NCBI GenBank assembly: GCA_036346205.1
Contig: JARFJB010001167.1
Span: forward strand, 1,645,001-1,709,000
Length of the DNA: 64,000 nt
Source: Vesta saturnalis
Taxonomy: Eukaryota > Arthropoda > Insecta > Coleoptera > Lampyridae
Direction of reading: 5' to 3'
Shown here piece after piece: positions 29,270 through 42,200 of this stretch. A program made the translations under genes and the position numbers. How positions within the stretch are numbered: position 1 is the stretch's first letter; every line of letters begins with the position of its first letter. The notes under the pieces were generated by a model. That model ran no database searches and was not told where the DNA came from. It was given only the letters and a program-made list of their open reading frames with translations.

Positions 29270-32042
29270 CATGGTGCGGCATTAGTGCGTCGAAGCACGA
29301 TATATCCGTTATTAAAGGAGATATCAAAAAAAGTTGTTTACAAAAATTATAGGCAACTTCAAACTTCACATTATAAAATTATTTTCGTGTTTACAGGGTG
29401 TTACATATTATACAGGGCATTTCAAAAGTTATGGTCGATTGTACACGAAAATCATTCTCATTTCAACGTCCTGTATACCCTAGACACAACAACCTAACAA
29501 TAATTTTTTCCAGGCATAACTTTTTGACATTGGTACAGTGTTACGAGAATTTCTTTATTATTGCACTAATTGAATATAGAGCGAGCCAAAACACAAACGC
29601 ATGATTTTGTCAATTTTTTTAAATTAATCACCCTGTATTTTATTTAAAACAAGTGAAAATATACTTTATGTTCTTTCATTTTTATTAAGCTAAAATCGTT
29701 CATTTCTGAGATATTTTCGGGGATAATATAACTAGTGTTATGATTATCATCGGTGATAGCTCGAGTTAAAACCAATTTTCTACAGGTTTTAACCAGTGGT
29801 ATCATCGATTATTAATCATAATACGTGTTATATTTGGTAAGATAATATAATGAACGTTAATAGAAAATATATTTTTTAAAGTTTACAATTTTAAACGATC
29901 TGTCACTTTGATAGTAAATATTACAGTTGCAAGATAATCAATACAATTATTTATTTCTTTGAAACTTTTTACCACTTTGGCAGTAAACTATTTTATTCAA
30001 ATCATAGGACAGTCAAAATGCGGTGATAAAATTATCACCGATTTGATAGCCTACTCTGCGATATTGTTTTTATATTTTAACCAATGAAAATAATCAAAAA
30101 TGTACCATGTGACAGGTGAATTATATTTTTAATTTAATAACAGAAAGAGATTTTTTAACAATTTCAATTATAACAAGTTAGCTGTGACAAATGACATAGA
30201 TATTATTCAGTAATAATTAGTAGCTTGCCATTTAACAAACTTCTTTGAGATTGTGTAGTGCTAGTATTTATAAATTTGTAAACACTTAAATATAGTTTGA
30301 AATAAATTTTCCTGAATCCTGTTGAGGGATTAACAGACATGATATGGGTACTGGGAGAATGTATGAAAAATTGTTTATTAGCACAAAGAATTTATAAAGA
30401 GAGATATCCCGCACGAAGACAACCCGAGAAAATAACGTTGGAAAGGTTAGTAGATCGAACCGGTTCAGTAGTTTATGAAAAAAAAGGAAAGGACAAAATC
30501 TGTACTTAACGAGGAAAATGAATTTAACGTGGTGCTTGAAGTTACGCATAATCCACATGTTAGTTAGTACACGTGAAATCTCGCATCAGCATGATATTAG
30601 TGACAGGTCCGCCCGAAGAATACTGCGTAAAATAAGATGCATACATACCATATCCAGTTGCATCAAGAGTTAAAGATGATTATCCCAGAAGGTTGCTTTT
30701 GTGAATGGGTCAACAATAAATCCACATTCAGGCGGATTTCTTTGATTTTGTCCTCTTGGGAGACGAAGCCACGTTTCATAAAAATGGGATTGTGAATAGA
30801 CACGATTTCCATTATTACTCGACAAGCAATCCCCGTCTTAAAGCAACTCATAGTCAAACTAGGTGGTCTGTGAATGTTTGGGGTGGTATAGTTGGATATT
30901 ACGTAATTGGACCACATTTTTTCGATGGAACTGTGAATGGTCAGGTTTATTTGGACTTTTTAGAAAATCAGTTACCATTACTGTTGACAAACGTTCCTCT
31001 TAACATTCGTCAAAGAATGTGGTTGTTACACGATGGAGCTTCGGTACATCACACTAGATTAACTCAATATCGTCTTAATACCGATTTTCCTGGAAGATGG
31101 GTGGGAAGAGGAGGACCCAAAATTAAACAAAATTAACTTCTTCAAATAGGGTTATGTGAAAAACCGTGTATGCCAAATACCTGCAGCCATACAAGATGAT
31201 ATGAAGAATAGACTACGAGAAGCATTCCAGAGTATTAATGTAGAAATGTTAAGAAATATCAGTCGAGATTTGAAGATCGACTGCAATGGTGTATTGATGT
31301 TTTCGGTGGACATTTTGAATATTTATTATGAAATTAATTAATTTTATAAGAATTTTGTCTAAATAACCGATGTTTTTTGAATCTTTTATAATAATTTGTC
31401 ACACTTTTATTTGTTCACGGCTAACTTGTTATAATAGAAATTTAAAAAAAAATCTCTTTCTGTTATTAAATTGAAAATATCTCAGAAATTAACGATATAG
31501 GAAGTGCTTAATAAAAATGAAAGAACATAAAGTGTATTTTCACTTTTTAACATAAAATACAGGGCGATTCATTTGAAAAAATTGACAAAATCATGTGTTC
31601 GAGTTTTGGCTCGCTCTATATTCAATTGGTGTAATAATAAAGAAATATCACTTTCTCGTAACACTGTAGCAATGTCAAAAAGTTATGCCTGGAAAAAACT
31701 ATTGTTAGGTTGTTCTGTCTAGGGTATACAGGACGTTGAAATGAGAATGCTTTTCGTGTACAAATAATCATAACTTTTGAAATACCCTGTATAACGTAAT
31801 GAAACCCTATATTGGAAGTATGGGGGGATGAGCTTAATCTAAATTTGAAATAATATATAGGGTGTCCCATTTAAAAAAAAGTATGTTTGGTTCACCCTGG
31901 TAATATGTAACATCCTGTAAATACGAAAATAACTTTATAATGTGAAATTTGAAGTTGGCTATAATTTTTGTAAATAACTGTTTTTTGATAACTCCTTTAA
32001 TAACTGATACATCGTACTTCGACGCACTAATGCCACACCCTG
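29270..32042 (+). mobile_element. DD41D transposon D
   Basis: The left end is CATGGTGCGGCATTAGTGCG and the right end is CGCACTAATGCCACACCCTG, with TA on both sides. The inverted repeats extend about 0.55 kb and contain internal CAGGGTG and CACCCTGTA modules. The transposase lies on the plus strand in the interior. Confidence 0.88.
30328..31341 (+). pseudogene. Transposase of element D, third catalytic block deleted
   Basis: A DUF4817 block (LTDMIWVLGECMKNCLLAQR, then IYKERYPARRQPEK) starts near 30328. A second HTH (ISHQHDISDRSARRILRK) follows near 30570-30630. The first Asp is in LLGDEATFHKNGIVNRHDFH, and the second in WLLHDGASVHHT. After RWVGRGGP the usual WSPRSPDL is missing, and the KIDFYLWG block reads KINFFK-stop, so the third catalytic Asp is replaced by Asn. 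The rest (GYVKNRVCQIPAAIQDDMKN) continues to 31341. Confidence 0.85.
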
Positions 32043-32044
32043 TA

Positions 32045-32805
32045 TAAGTAATGTTCAGTAGGGTTTAAATTATAATTAAAGTGGTTTTACTTAAATTGAA
32101 ATTTAGAAAGATCATTTCCCAATTTAAATTAAAGGCATCTTACCTAGAGTAATTTTTGTTAAAATTTGCATATAGTTATATCAATACTCGACACTGGAAA
32201 TAAACTTTGAGAGTGATAACAGTAAAAATTAGATTTATTTATTTTTCTGTCTGTGTTAAAATTTCATCAATTCATAGTGAATGTAAATTATATGTACATT
32301 CCAGTCACACATTAAAGGCTAGCCTGGGTAAATAATTTTTTATTATTTCAGTACATTACAGAAGTATTGTCTACTACGGTAATCAGTGGTCAGTTAAAGC
32401 AGTAACACCACAGAATTGTTGACCAATGTTTCGGCACATCATGGTGGGCATCTAGGTAATACCAATTCACCCTGTCTTCAGGCAAGAGCGTTGGAATATG
32501 TTTTAATTAAAATTTAATTAATTATTGTTTTTCAGGTTATATCAATAAGCTGCAATTATTAATAATTAACGGAGGGATTGGAATAAAAAATTACCACTTC
32601 ATACATAAAAAATAATTATTTACATAACGGTTTAATTGCTAATTACCGATAATTATGCCAACACAGAATTTATCTTGCTTGTATTGATAACATATAAACT
32701 ATATAATTATAATAATAATTATTAATTATTATATACATAATAGTAATCGTGGATACCTAAACAAATGTGTTAATATTTCTGATAATGCATGTTTGTTCTC
32801 TGTGG
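32045..32805. other. Unassigned AT-rich spacer
   Basis: No gene recognised. A fragment near 32400-32480 carries ATTCACCCTGTC, possibly a decayed element end. Confidence 0.4.
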
Positions 32806-34770
32806 CGTCCCCCTGGTACCCTATCTTGAAATGAGTAATTTGAATTTATTTGAAATAATGCAAATTCAAGAACTGACATTAATGTTACTATTACTCAAAT
32901 TAATTGCCTGCCTTACTTTGACGTTCCTGGCAGTAATTAAAACATTAGAATTTATTTACAAGTCTGATATTTAATCACTCGCAAACCCCAAATCTGATCA
33001 AACGAAGTGGCCGTTTAGTGGTAGGTACGTTGTGCTATCTCAATTACATAGGCTGCATGAGGTAAATGGTGCATCATGTGGGCAGGTAAAAGAAAGGAAA
33101 CTACTCAAATTAAAATCAACAAGCAATGGTGATTCAGCCCGTTAGTGTACTATTGTGGGAAAGAACCTCTAATAAAACCCACTTTATTCATAAGTAAATA
33201 ATTGAACAAGAACATTAATAAATTAAATAACACAAAAAACACAGTGAAAGGGTTAAATATATAACAAAACACCATTAAATCAGGCTAAAGTGTGTACAGA
33301 CTTATAACATTACGAGAAAATGAATAAAAAGCAGTTTAGTTACACAGAAACACAATAATAAAAAACCCATGTAATCACACCCACAATTGTGTCATAAATA
33401 ATCAACATAGAAATCACAATACCAAACACGTGGCCTTTTAAAACCAATTATGCCGGTCTTTAAGTAAATAAGCACATAGAACAATAAAGCAAATTACGGT
33501 ACATACAAAAATACAACAACAGTAAAATTGCACAGGTGATAATAAGGTAAAGGCAAGGACAAATGAAAATAGACAAGGAATTTACACGTACACAATTTGG
33601 TTAGTGACTACGAAAGAAAAAATACATATGAAAAATTACAATCCATTGCATATAAAGAGAAATTAGTTCGCAGGCAAACAATTCTGTTTAACAACTGACA
33701 CAAAAAAACTCACTAAAACAAAGCCTTACAAGGGTAAGTTATAAATAGATCATAACATCATGACCGATATATAAGATTGAGTACGTTAGAAAAATACAGC
33801 GCTCCTTTCTCAGGTTAGACATTCATCTATACAACAATAAAACAATAAAAATAAAATTCGAGGTCTGTAATGGTCATCTGGACCCGGGAGTATGTAACCA
33901 CTGGACAATTGCACATTACAATTAATGATCACCACATCGTGACTGATATGTAAATTTGAGTGCGTTAGAAAAATACAGCGCCCCTTTCTCATATTTCATC
34001 TATACAACAAATAAAAACGATAAAAATAAAATTCGAGGTGTTTAATGGTTATCTGGCCCGTGAGTGTGTACCCATTTGGCAATTGCCTTTTACAATTAAT
34101 AACCAAAGCGGTATCATGTACCCGTTCACCAGCCCACCTCTACACAAATATAAATATAAACAACAATGCTAATTCACACCAATACCAGAGTGAGGGAGCC
34201 CCGTACTGTCGTCTTTTATTTTAGTAGCTTTCCGCTTAAGGAGCCCGCGTGCGAATAAGATACCTTTGCAAGACAATGCTCGTTTTTTAATAGGTTATCG
34301 AGGCTTGTAGAATTATTTATTGACAGTCTTAGTTTATATAAACATACCTACTTACACTTGAATATATTCCCTTAATCGATCACAGATACAAATCGTCAAC
34401 ATATGCGATTTAACTTCAAAAAGGGAGATTGTTATTTATAGATTAATATTTGTAAAACACATTAAAACTAACATAAGAATTATTTTAAAAACAAACTGTT
34501 CACAATGAAGGTATTTAATTAACCCACTCGATCTAGCTTCGTCGACACTCTAACTGCAACTGCTTTTCCTCCGACTTCAAAAACTAACTACATTTAGTCT
34601 GGGAATCAACCCCCATTTTTCAAAAGTAATAAAAAACCAAAAATTATTATGTTGGAACAGTTTAATATTAATTATTGAACAACACCTTAACTTTAAAAAT
34701 ATGCATTTGTCCGTAACAAACCCTATATTTAGGTCTCAAGTTTCCAAGAACCACACAAAGACGTCTTTGT
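32806..34770. repeat. Two-copy non-coding repeat N, copy 2
   Basis: Collinear with 14441-16175, starting TCCCCCTGGTACCCTATCTTG and ending CAAAGACGTCTTTG. It is about 230 bp longer, mainly because a block around 33760-33925 is repeated at 33926-34100 (both with GTTAGAAAAATACAGCG and AAAATTCGAGGT). No coding capacity is visible. Confidence 0.7.
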
Positions 34771-34774
34771 AACA

Positions 34775-36050
34775 AACTTTTACGTTTGTAATAAAATTAA
34801 CGTATATGTAGGCAATTAACTTTTTATTTTTTAATATTCTTTAATTTCATCACTGATACTTTTCACGTTATACACATCTACGCAATTAATTATTTTACTG
34901 TTAAACCAATTTACGGTATTTACGATTAATCAAAAGTGTTATCCTGTTAATGGGATTTATATTGTATAGAATATAACTTTTACAATATAAATTAATTAAT
35001 TAGTACGGATGGTGTATGTCTTAATTATTCTGCTAATTGACTGTTGACTATTTATACTTGACGGAATGCAAATTTTATTTACTCGAATTCTGGTGTGTGC
35101 TTATTTCTAACTTGAATTAATATAAAAGACTTATTTGTAACTTTCCATTCAAGATGTATGTACATACATTATCATTCGTCATATTTTTAATTGAGAAATG
35201 CTAAAAGGAAATCGTTATTTACCTTTAACGGTATATTGTTTTAAATCGTTTAAGTCTATCATTAAACCAACTGTAGTTTAAACACAAAGTATTTGAAATT
35301 ACAATTCTATCTCAATTCATTACAATACACTTAACTATTTATTTGTATTTTCTTATGCAATACCTTATCAGTATTTGTCGATCAATGCGTTAACCAACTT
35401 ATGGACCTGATTCTTGATTAATTACCATTAAGTGAATAATCTTAGCTTGACAGCCTGGCTTCAATACCAAACACAAAACCTTGCAAACTTTCCATAACCA
35501 AACACAGCGTTATACGTAATATTCGGAGGCTCTGTACAGTTAATACTAGCAATTGTATGCTAGTTGTTGGCTACTCTAGTAACAAAAAAACTAGTCTCGA
35601 GACTGTACTGCACATTTTTTTTGACTCTACTCTAAAACTTAGGTTTTTCATTTCTGACCTTACCTTCTTCAAGTTTAGTTGTTTACTGCCGCAAAGTCAT
35701 AAAACGATCATTGATGAGTAGTCAAAGGAGTTACAATCATTCTTAATTCAAATTTTTCTAATTTTAAGCTTTTCTACTAAATTACCCAAATTCTTTAAAA
35801 ATAACAGACGACAGTCACATGTTCCGTGTAAATTAGAGTAATTTAAGTCCAGAACACCAAGCTGAATAAACAACATATTCATGTATACTTTTCTGATTAA
35901 TTACAAAGATACGTTTAACACAACCTAAAAATGATTAGTATTTGATGCATTTCGCTTCAACCACTATAATGTTTTTAAACATATAATATTAATTAAAGGC
36001 TTAGATTTTTAATTTATTTATAAATTGTTTATCTAATACATATACAGTTA
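34775..36050. other. Unassigned sequence downstream of the receptor gene
   Basis: This lies 3' of the CD36-family stop codon. It is AT-rich without a recognised gene. The 3' untranslated region of the receptor must begin here; several AATAAA-like sequences occur on the minus strand, but I cannot choose one. Confidence 0.4.
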
Positions 36051-36053
36051 TCA

Positions 36054-36260
36054 TTAACAAGGCATATTTTTCTTTAATCTAAATATTTTATTTTGAACAA
36101 TTTTGTATTTTTCTTTCTTCACAAATTTGTAAACAGATAATACAGTAAGTGCCAGCCCAGTACCAAACAGTGCAAGAGAAATAATAACTTGTAGATGAGG
36201 TAGTATGTTAACAATAAAAAACATTAAAACTGCAATGTATGGTGGAAGTCCAGTTTGGTT
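36054..36260 (-). CDS. CD36-family last exon (C-terminal membrane segment)
   Basis: Acceptor TTTTAG just above 36260. It encodes [20 protein letters not shown], then [48 protein letters not shown] and TAA at 36054. The hydrophobic helix followed by Lys-rich cytoplasmic residues is where CD36 proteins end, and the phase matches the exon at 51691. An intermediate exon cannot be excluded, but WLEY joined to [10 protein letters not shown] aligns well with the family. Confidence 0.8.
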   Translation of the reverse strand, partial: NQTGLPPYIAVLMFFIVNILPHLQVIISLALFGTGLALTVLSVYKFVKKEKYKIVQNKIFRLKKNMPC

Positions 36261-39200
36261 CTAAAACAAAATAAATAATGATATAATGTATATACTTTCG
36301 TGTAAAAATAAAAAAAAAAACAAAAACTGAGAGTAAAGAAACACAAATGTCAAAAATACTGTATGATTCACTTTGTTGGATAGCCCAAGCAACAAGACCC
36401 AAGCCTTTATTGTTGTTCATTGTTGTTAAAACGGCCATCTAACACTAAAATATGTAAAAAGTCCGGTATTGGAACCACCAAAAAATATGTTTTGAGTTTT
36501 GGTTAAGCAGACCAACATGATTAATGTTAAAATTGTAACTAAGCTCTTTATAATTGTTATAAATTTTTTTATGAACAAATAAGTTCAAAAGTAAATATGC
36601 AATAAAAATTATTATTAATTTTATTAAATACATAAATAAAAAGTTTACCTCGATCCAATTTTGTCTTGATGTATGTAAAACTGATGTAAATTCTAAATTA
36701 TATTATTACTGTAACAATTTAACAGTAGTCAAGTTGCTTTGATATGTGTGAATCTTTGCGATATTGCAGGCTCACATTCCATTAATATAAGTAACTTGAC
36801 TGTAATCTCATATTTAGAATTTACATCAGTTCTACATACACAAAGACAAAATTTACATCGACTGGCGCTTGTATCTCGATAGCTCAGTTGGCTAGAGCGG
36901 CACTCTAGCAAAGTACATGTCGTAGGTTCAAATCCTACTCGACGAAAACTTTTTATTTATGTACTTAATAAAATTAATAATAATTTTTAATTACATATTT
37001 ACTTTTAAACTTATTCGTTCATAACAAAACCTATAATAATTTAATATTAGTCAATCCTTGCGATATTGCAGGCTCACATTCCATTAATATAAATAATTTG
37101 ATAGTAATCTCATTATATTTAGAATTTACATCAGTTCTACATACATAAAGACAAAATTTACATCGATTGGGGCTCGAACCTTGATGGCGAAGTTGGTTAG
37201 CGCGGTACTCTAGCAAAGTACAGGTCGAAGGTTCAAATCCTACTCGAGGTAAGCGTTTTATTTATGTTTTAATAAAATTAGTAATAATTTTTAAGAATAA
37301 TTTTTGTTTAAATACCGTTTCTAGAGTCTCGATCAGCTTTAAGATTTACTAATTATTTAGTGTCTTTCATGCGCCTAAGAAATTTCAATTTAATAGCTGC
37401 ATTTAAACAACTAGTTTACTTAAAAAAATTAGAAAACTTGGTAGGTTAACAGGCACTTTCGGTGGTCTTGTGTACCCAGGTCTGACTGCTATCGTGATTA
37501 TATAAATACAGACAGATACACATACCACATATGCTCACGCATACGCGCTCACACACACACGCGCACTCGCACACACACTCACGCACGCGCACGCAAGTAC
37601 ACACTCTAATACACATACACAGACGAAAGATGGTCAAAATGAATTGAGGGGCCCTCAAAACGTGAAAATCTCGAGGTTGTTTTATGATTCCCTTTACTAT
37701 AATAAATAAGTTAACATAACTGAGATTGACTAAACTCGGAATTAGAAGGCGAATCGAACTATGTTAGAAAAAATGAAGGGTTTTCATTTAAAATAAAAAA
37801 ATTGGTACCGACTTTTGGCATACCCAGTATATCTGGAGGTAGAACGGACGTAATCGATTATAACAGCATACCTAATTTCAAGTTTATAATCCAACTGAAT
37901 GTTGAAAAACCTCTAGTGCACGGTCTAATAATTCAAGTGAAACCTCACGTTTGTTGAAAACTTAACGTAAAGCTGTAGTTGTAGTTTTAAGTGTGAAACT
38001 CTCATGCTTAGTTGAGATTAATATATTAGGTTCAGAGTAGTTTTGTGTTTGCGTTAAGGTATATGTTAATTGCTATTCAAGTTGAATCGGAATTTGACAG
38101 GTTTAACCTACCTTATTGGTTTACGTTAAGCGTAATAAGCAGTAACGTTTGTTTTGTATCTGATTTCCTGAGAATGCCATTTGGTATTTTCTTTTGTTTA
38201 TTTTGTGTATTTTGCGTATTCAGTGCACGGTTAGGGCCGTAAATATTTCTCGTAGGTGTTTTTAAATATATGATGTTATATGTAATGTTGCGTTTGCTGG
38301 TAAACCCGAAATATTAAGCACGACGAATTTTAAGTAGTTTTCAGTGGTAAGCTACATGCCCAGTTGTACAATTATGCAAATACCTGTACTCAAATTCATT
38401 ATCGAATTGCAGATTGTAGTTAATAATATTCCACTAAAGTATCGTATGTACAATTTTGAGTAATATCTTGTGTCATTTCCGGTATTGTCAAGTTATTAAA
38501 TATTCTTTTAATGATCACTATTTTTTAGATTGAGCAACCATAAGTTTCCTAATTTAAGATAAAGTCGCGTAACGCTATAATATCAATTTTGTGGTAAATT
38601 TTTAGTGTTAATTAACGAAAATTTCGGATTAACTGAGAAAGCTTAGAGTTTTTATGTGAACATTTTCGTAAGCTATTTGAAGCGAATCTTACAGATTGAT
38701 CAATTTTAAGGTGAGTGCATGATTATCTAAAGCGGACAGACTGATAATTACAAAAGTATCGCCCACATATTTAAACCATAATTTGGGATTATGATTTGCC
38801 GTTTATATTGCGTGTTCTTCCAGATCGTTCATAAAGAAAGTAGCTAGAACTGGCGATAGTGGTGAACCCATAGGTGCTCCTTCGATTTGTCTATACCTCT
38901 GGCTTCCATAGATGAAGTAAGGACTTCTCGCGCTCTGTTCCGTTAGGTTATGTGGATTGTTTCCTTGCAGGCACATTGGTAATTAATAATACGACATCGA
39001 TTCTAATTAATAGATCGCCTTGGTTTAATGTTTCCTTTTTAATTAGGTCTATGAACTAGCTTGAAATTTTTACGTATGATTTTGACTTTTCAGCGTATGG
39101 TTGCCGCTATTTCTTCTAAAGGTGATCCGATTGAAATAATTATTGGTTTCAGTGGTGCCCCCACTTGTGAAACTTTGGTAAACCATAAAATTTGGATTTT

Positions 39201-42200
39201 TGGATTGATCTTGGTGTTTCTTATTTTCGTTTCTGTCGTTTTTTCTAAATATACTGTAGGAACCGTCGTGACCTTTGGTATGGTGGGTCTTGAGGAAGAT
39301 GAGTTATCTTATTATTGTAGTTCAAGACTGTGGCATTTCCTTTGTTTGTGGACAAAATTACGATGTTAGTGTTTTTCTCAAAGTGTTTAATGGCTTGACT
39401 TCTTGTCCAGTTAAGTTCCTCTTTGGTAATTGGACATTTCTCAGCACTCTGATCACCTCTTGGCGTATTGTCTCCGCCGTGTCATCTTTCATGTTAATAA
39501 TCGATGATTTAATACTGCAGATAATGTCTTCCATTGGGAGTCGTCCTGGGGCTAGCGCATAATTGAATCTTTTAGCTACAAGTTGTCGCATCTAATTCTA
39601 TTTTACAAATGTTGTGTACCACTGTGTCATGTTCAATTGGTGACGATTTTGAATATAATGTCAATCTTGATGCTTAATTCAAATGCAAATCCAATGGCTG
39701 TTTGTTTATTTTATCCAAATTTTTCTGGTGCCTTGAACTTTTTTTTTATGATTGTGGACCTGAACAGGCTAAATTTGGCCTATCGTTCTAAAGCACTCAG
39801 GAACACTTAGGAGGATGGATAGAGGGATAATGATTTGCCAATAGATGCCTATGAACACAGCTACCTTAAATTTTCTCATATCATAAGTGAGAGGAAAAGA
39901 GGAACTAGGGAGATCATTCCAGAGTTTAGAAGCCGTGCAGAAAAATATGGATTGCGCCGTTTGGTACGACAAGTGGAGATTTTGTACTGCATACTGATGA
40001 TGTGAATGAGCGAACCGAGTGTTTCTCCAAAGATAGCCGAGATGGTATCAAAGAATATAATTCAGCAGCACAATAGCCGTTGTAATAACGATAATACAAA
40101 GAAAGAACTGAAACCACCTTCTATGCTCAAGGGAATGTATGTGAGAAGTTAAGGACGGGTCATTTATAAGCCTAATCGCTCTCTTTTGAATTCGATCAAC
40201 AATATCGAGAGCGTATTGGGGAGTACTAACCCAGAGGTGAGATTTATATTCCAGATGAGGCCGAATTTGGGCAGAAGGAGTTGTCGAGAGGTAAAGTACT
40301 GCTTAGATCTGTACAAAAAGCCTATTTTACGAGCAGCTGTTTTGGTAGCTGACAAGAGATGGTCAACCCATGAGAGATTTGAAGATACAGTCATACCCAA
40401 CAGAGTCATAGAGTCTGAAAACTTAAGAACTGAGCCATTCATACTTACAACAGGAAATGATCGATCTTTTTGGCGGACATAAGGCAACACTGAGAAGGTG
40501 GATTATCACTATGCTGCCTTCCGTAGTAATGGCGTGCTCGATTTTCGTAGTATGTTGCCAAGTACTTTATGGTATAATTTGTTTCCCTCTGCATCGCGTT
40601 AGGAACGGTAGGTTGCATAGCAGTCTACTTTCCTTCGAACGTAACATTTTAAGTGTTCCAGTTTGTAGTTGAATATCCTCCCCGTAAAGGTTAATTGTGT
40701 GAGATTTCCACGAGTGTTATATGTATTTCCATTTCTTCTGGGTTCATGATTTTGTGTATTGATAAGGTTCCTGTGAGAACCTTCGTTGACTCGGCGCCGT
40801 TTCGGCAAACTCTCATTTGCTATCTTCAGGTCACTAATAATCTTGTTTCACTTCTCGTTATTCGAATTGAACTGTGTCTGATGTGCGTTCCTTGTTAATT
40901 ATACCTTCGCTGACTTTTACTTTCTCACCTTACTTTCTTTTTTTCCATTTCACTGTTTTTTTTTGCAGATTTCATATGAGGTCTATTGTGGTTGTTTATG
41001 GTTTTTGATTAATATTAATTTTCATATATTAGGCTCTGTGCGTTGTCTCGGGTAAGGCTCTTCATACGCAAAAAATTTGAGTCACTTCATTGACCTAATT
41101 AAACAGGAAACACCCAATCAAGACGATCTATTAGTTAGTTTCAATGTCGTGACACTATGTACCAACCGAGCATCAAGGAAACAATCGACGTAATTAAAAC
41201 GAAGCGCCGTCCACAAGAACACATCATAAGCCTAGCAGAGCAATGCGTAAAAAACACTTTCTTCTTCTATGAAAGTCAGAGGTATAGAGAAATCGATGGG
41301 TTCACATACAGGGTGTCCCATTAGTGTGTAAAAGTCCCATATCTCCGTTTGTAGACTAGACATCAAAAACTTGTTTATAGCAAAACTGTAGCCAGGTATG
41401 AGCTTCATATTTGAAAATTAATAAGGAATATACAGGGTGCTTTCTAACACCGTGGTCCACCAAAGTTGTGTTTTTTAAATGTAACACCCTGTATACTATT
41501 ATGAATTGGAATTGCACTTACATTACCCATCACGTTAATATAAGGTTAAGATATGTTATACTGGGTATTTTAAAAGTTGTGACCAATTTTAGATCAAAAA
41601 CGTTATTATTTCAATGTCCTGTAGAGCCCAAGATAATTAATAATTCAGGATTTCTTATTATGATGTACATTCATACAAAAATTATTTTTGTAATTATTGA
41701 TTAATTTGTATACAGGGCGAGTCAGAACACGCTTATAAAATTTTCTTCATTATTATAAATGGACCACCCTATATTTTATGTGGTGTGTGAATAGACCTTT
41801 ATTAACTCATTCATTTTTGTGAACCATTCCATATACCTACTGCTTTAGATATTTTTAGATACTTTCAAGAAAAAATATACACTTTTATTTTTTTAATAAT
41901 TTAAATTTAAATAGTAATTTAAATAATTAGGTGAAAAACCCGTGAAATAATAAAATTATTTAACATAACAAGTAATTAACAAATCGAAAGAAATAAATGA
42001 GAATAGGAGAATGATGAAAACCTGATGTGAACAATTTAACTAAGAACTAATGCAATTAATAAATTTAACTAAGAATAACGAAACTCAACATTTTACTGCT
42101 AAAGAAAATGTTCAAAATTACCTCCTCCAACATTGGCGCAATGTTTTAATCTATACTCAAAGGATCTTTGAACTGATCTTAAAGTGTATACAGTTATTTC

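Larger units (their letters stand above)
36700..37260 (+). repeat. Tandem pair of hairpin plus tRNA-like cassettes
   Basis: Two related units each contain TTGCGATATTGCAGGCTCACAT (36756 and 37047 regions, the second starting CTTGCG), a block that in the first unit pairs with upstream sequence (36675-36700 against 36810-36845), then a tRNA-like sequence. The units share about 200 bp. Confidence 0.75.
38700..40960 (-). mobile_element. Penelope-like element, minus copy, carrying a jockey insert
   Basis: Reading minus: terminal-repeat sequence with a hammerhead-like motif (about 40832-40786), a leader ORF (40808-40599), then a jockey-type LINE fragment (40490-39743) interrupting it, then the N-terminal region and RT (39591-38700). 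It is inverted with respect to the plus copy that starts at 41078. Confidence 0.8.

Noticed and set aside
36208..36438. 76-codon frame [14 protein letters not shown] on minus overlapping the last receptor exon
   Set aside because: It reads a different frame from the exon and has no family similarity; the acceptor at 36261 and the phase match favour the CD36 frame.
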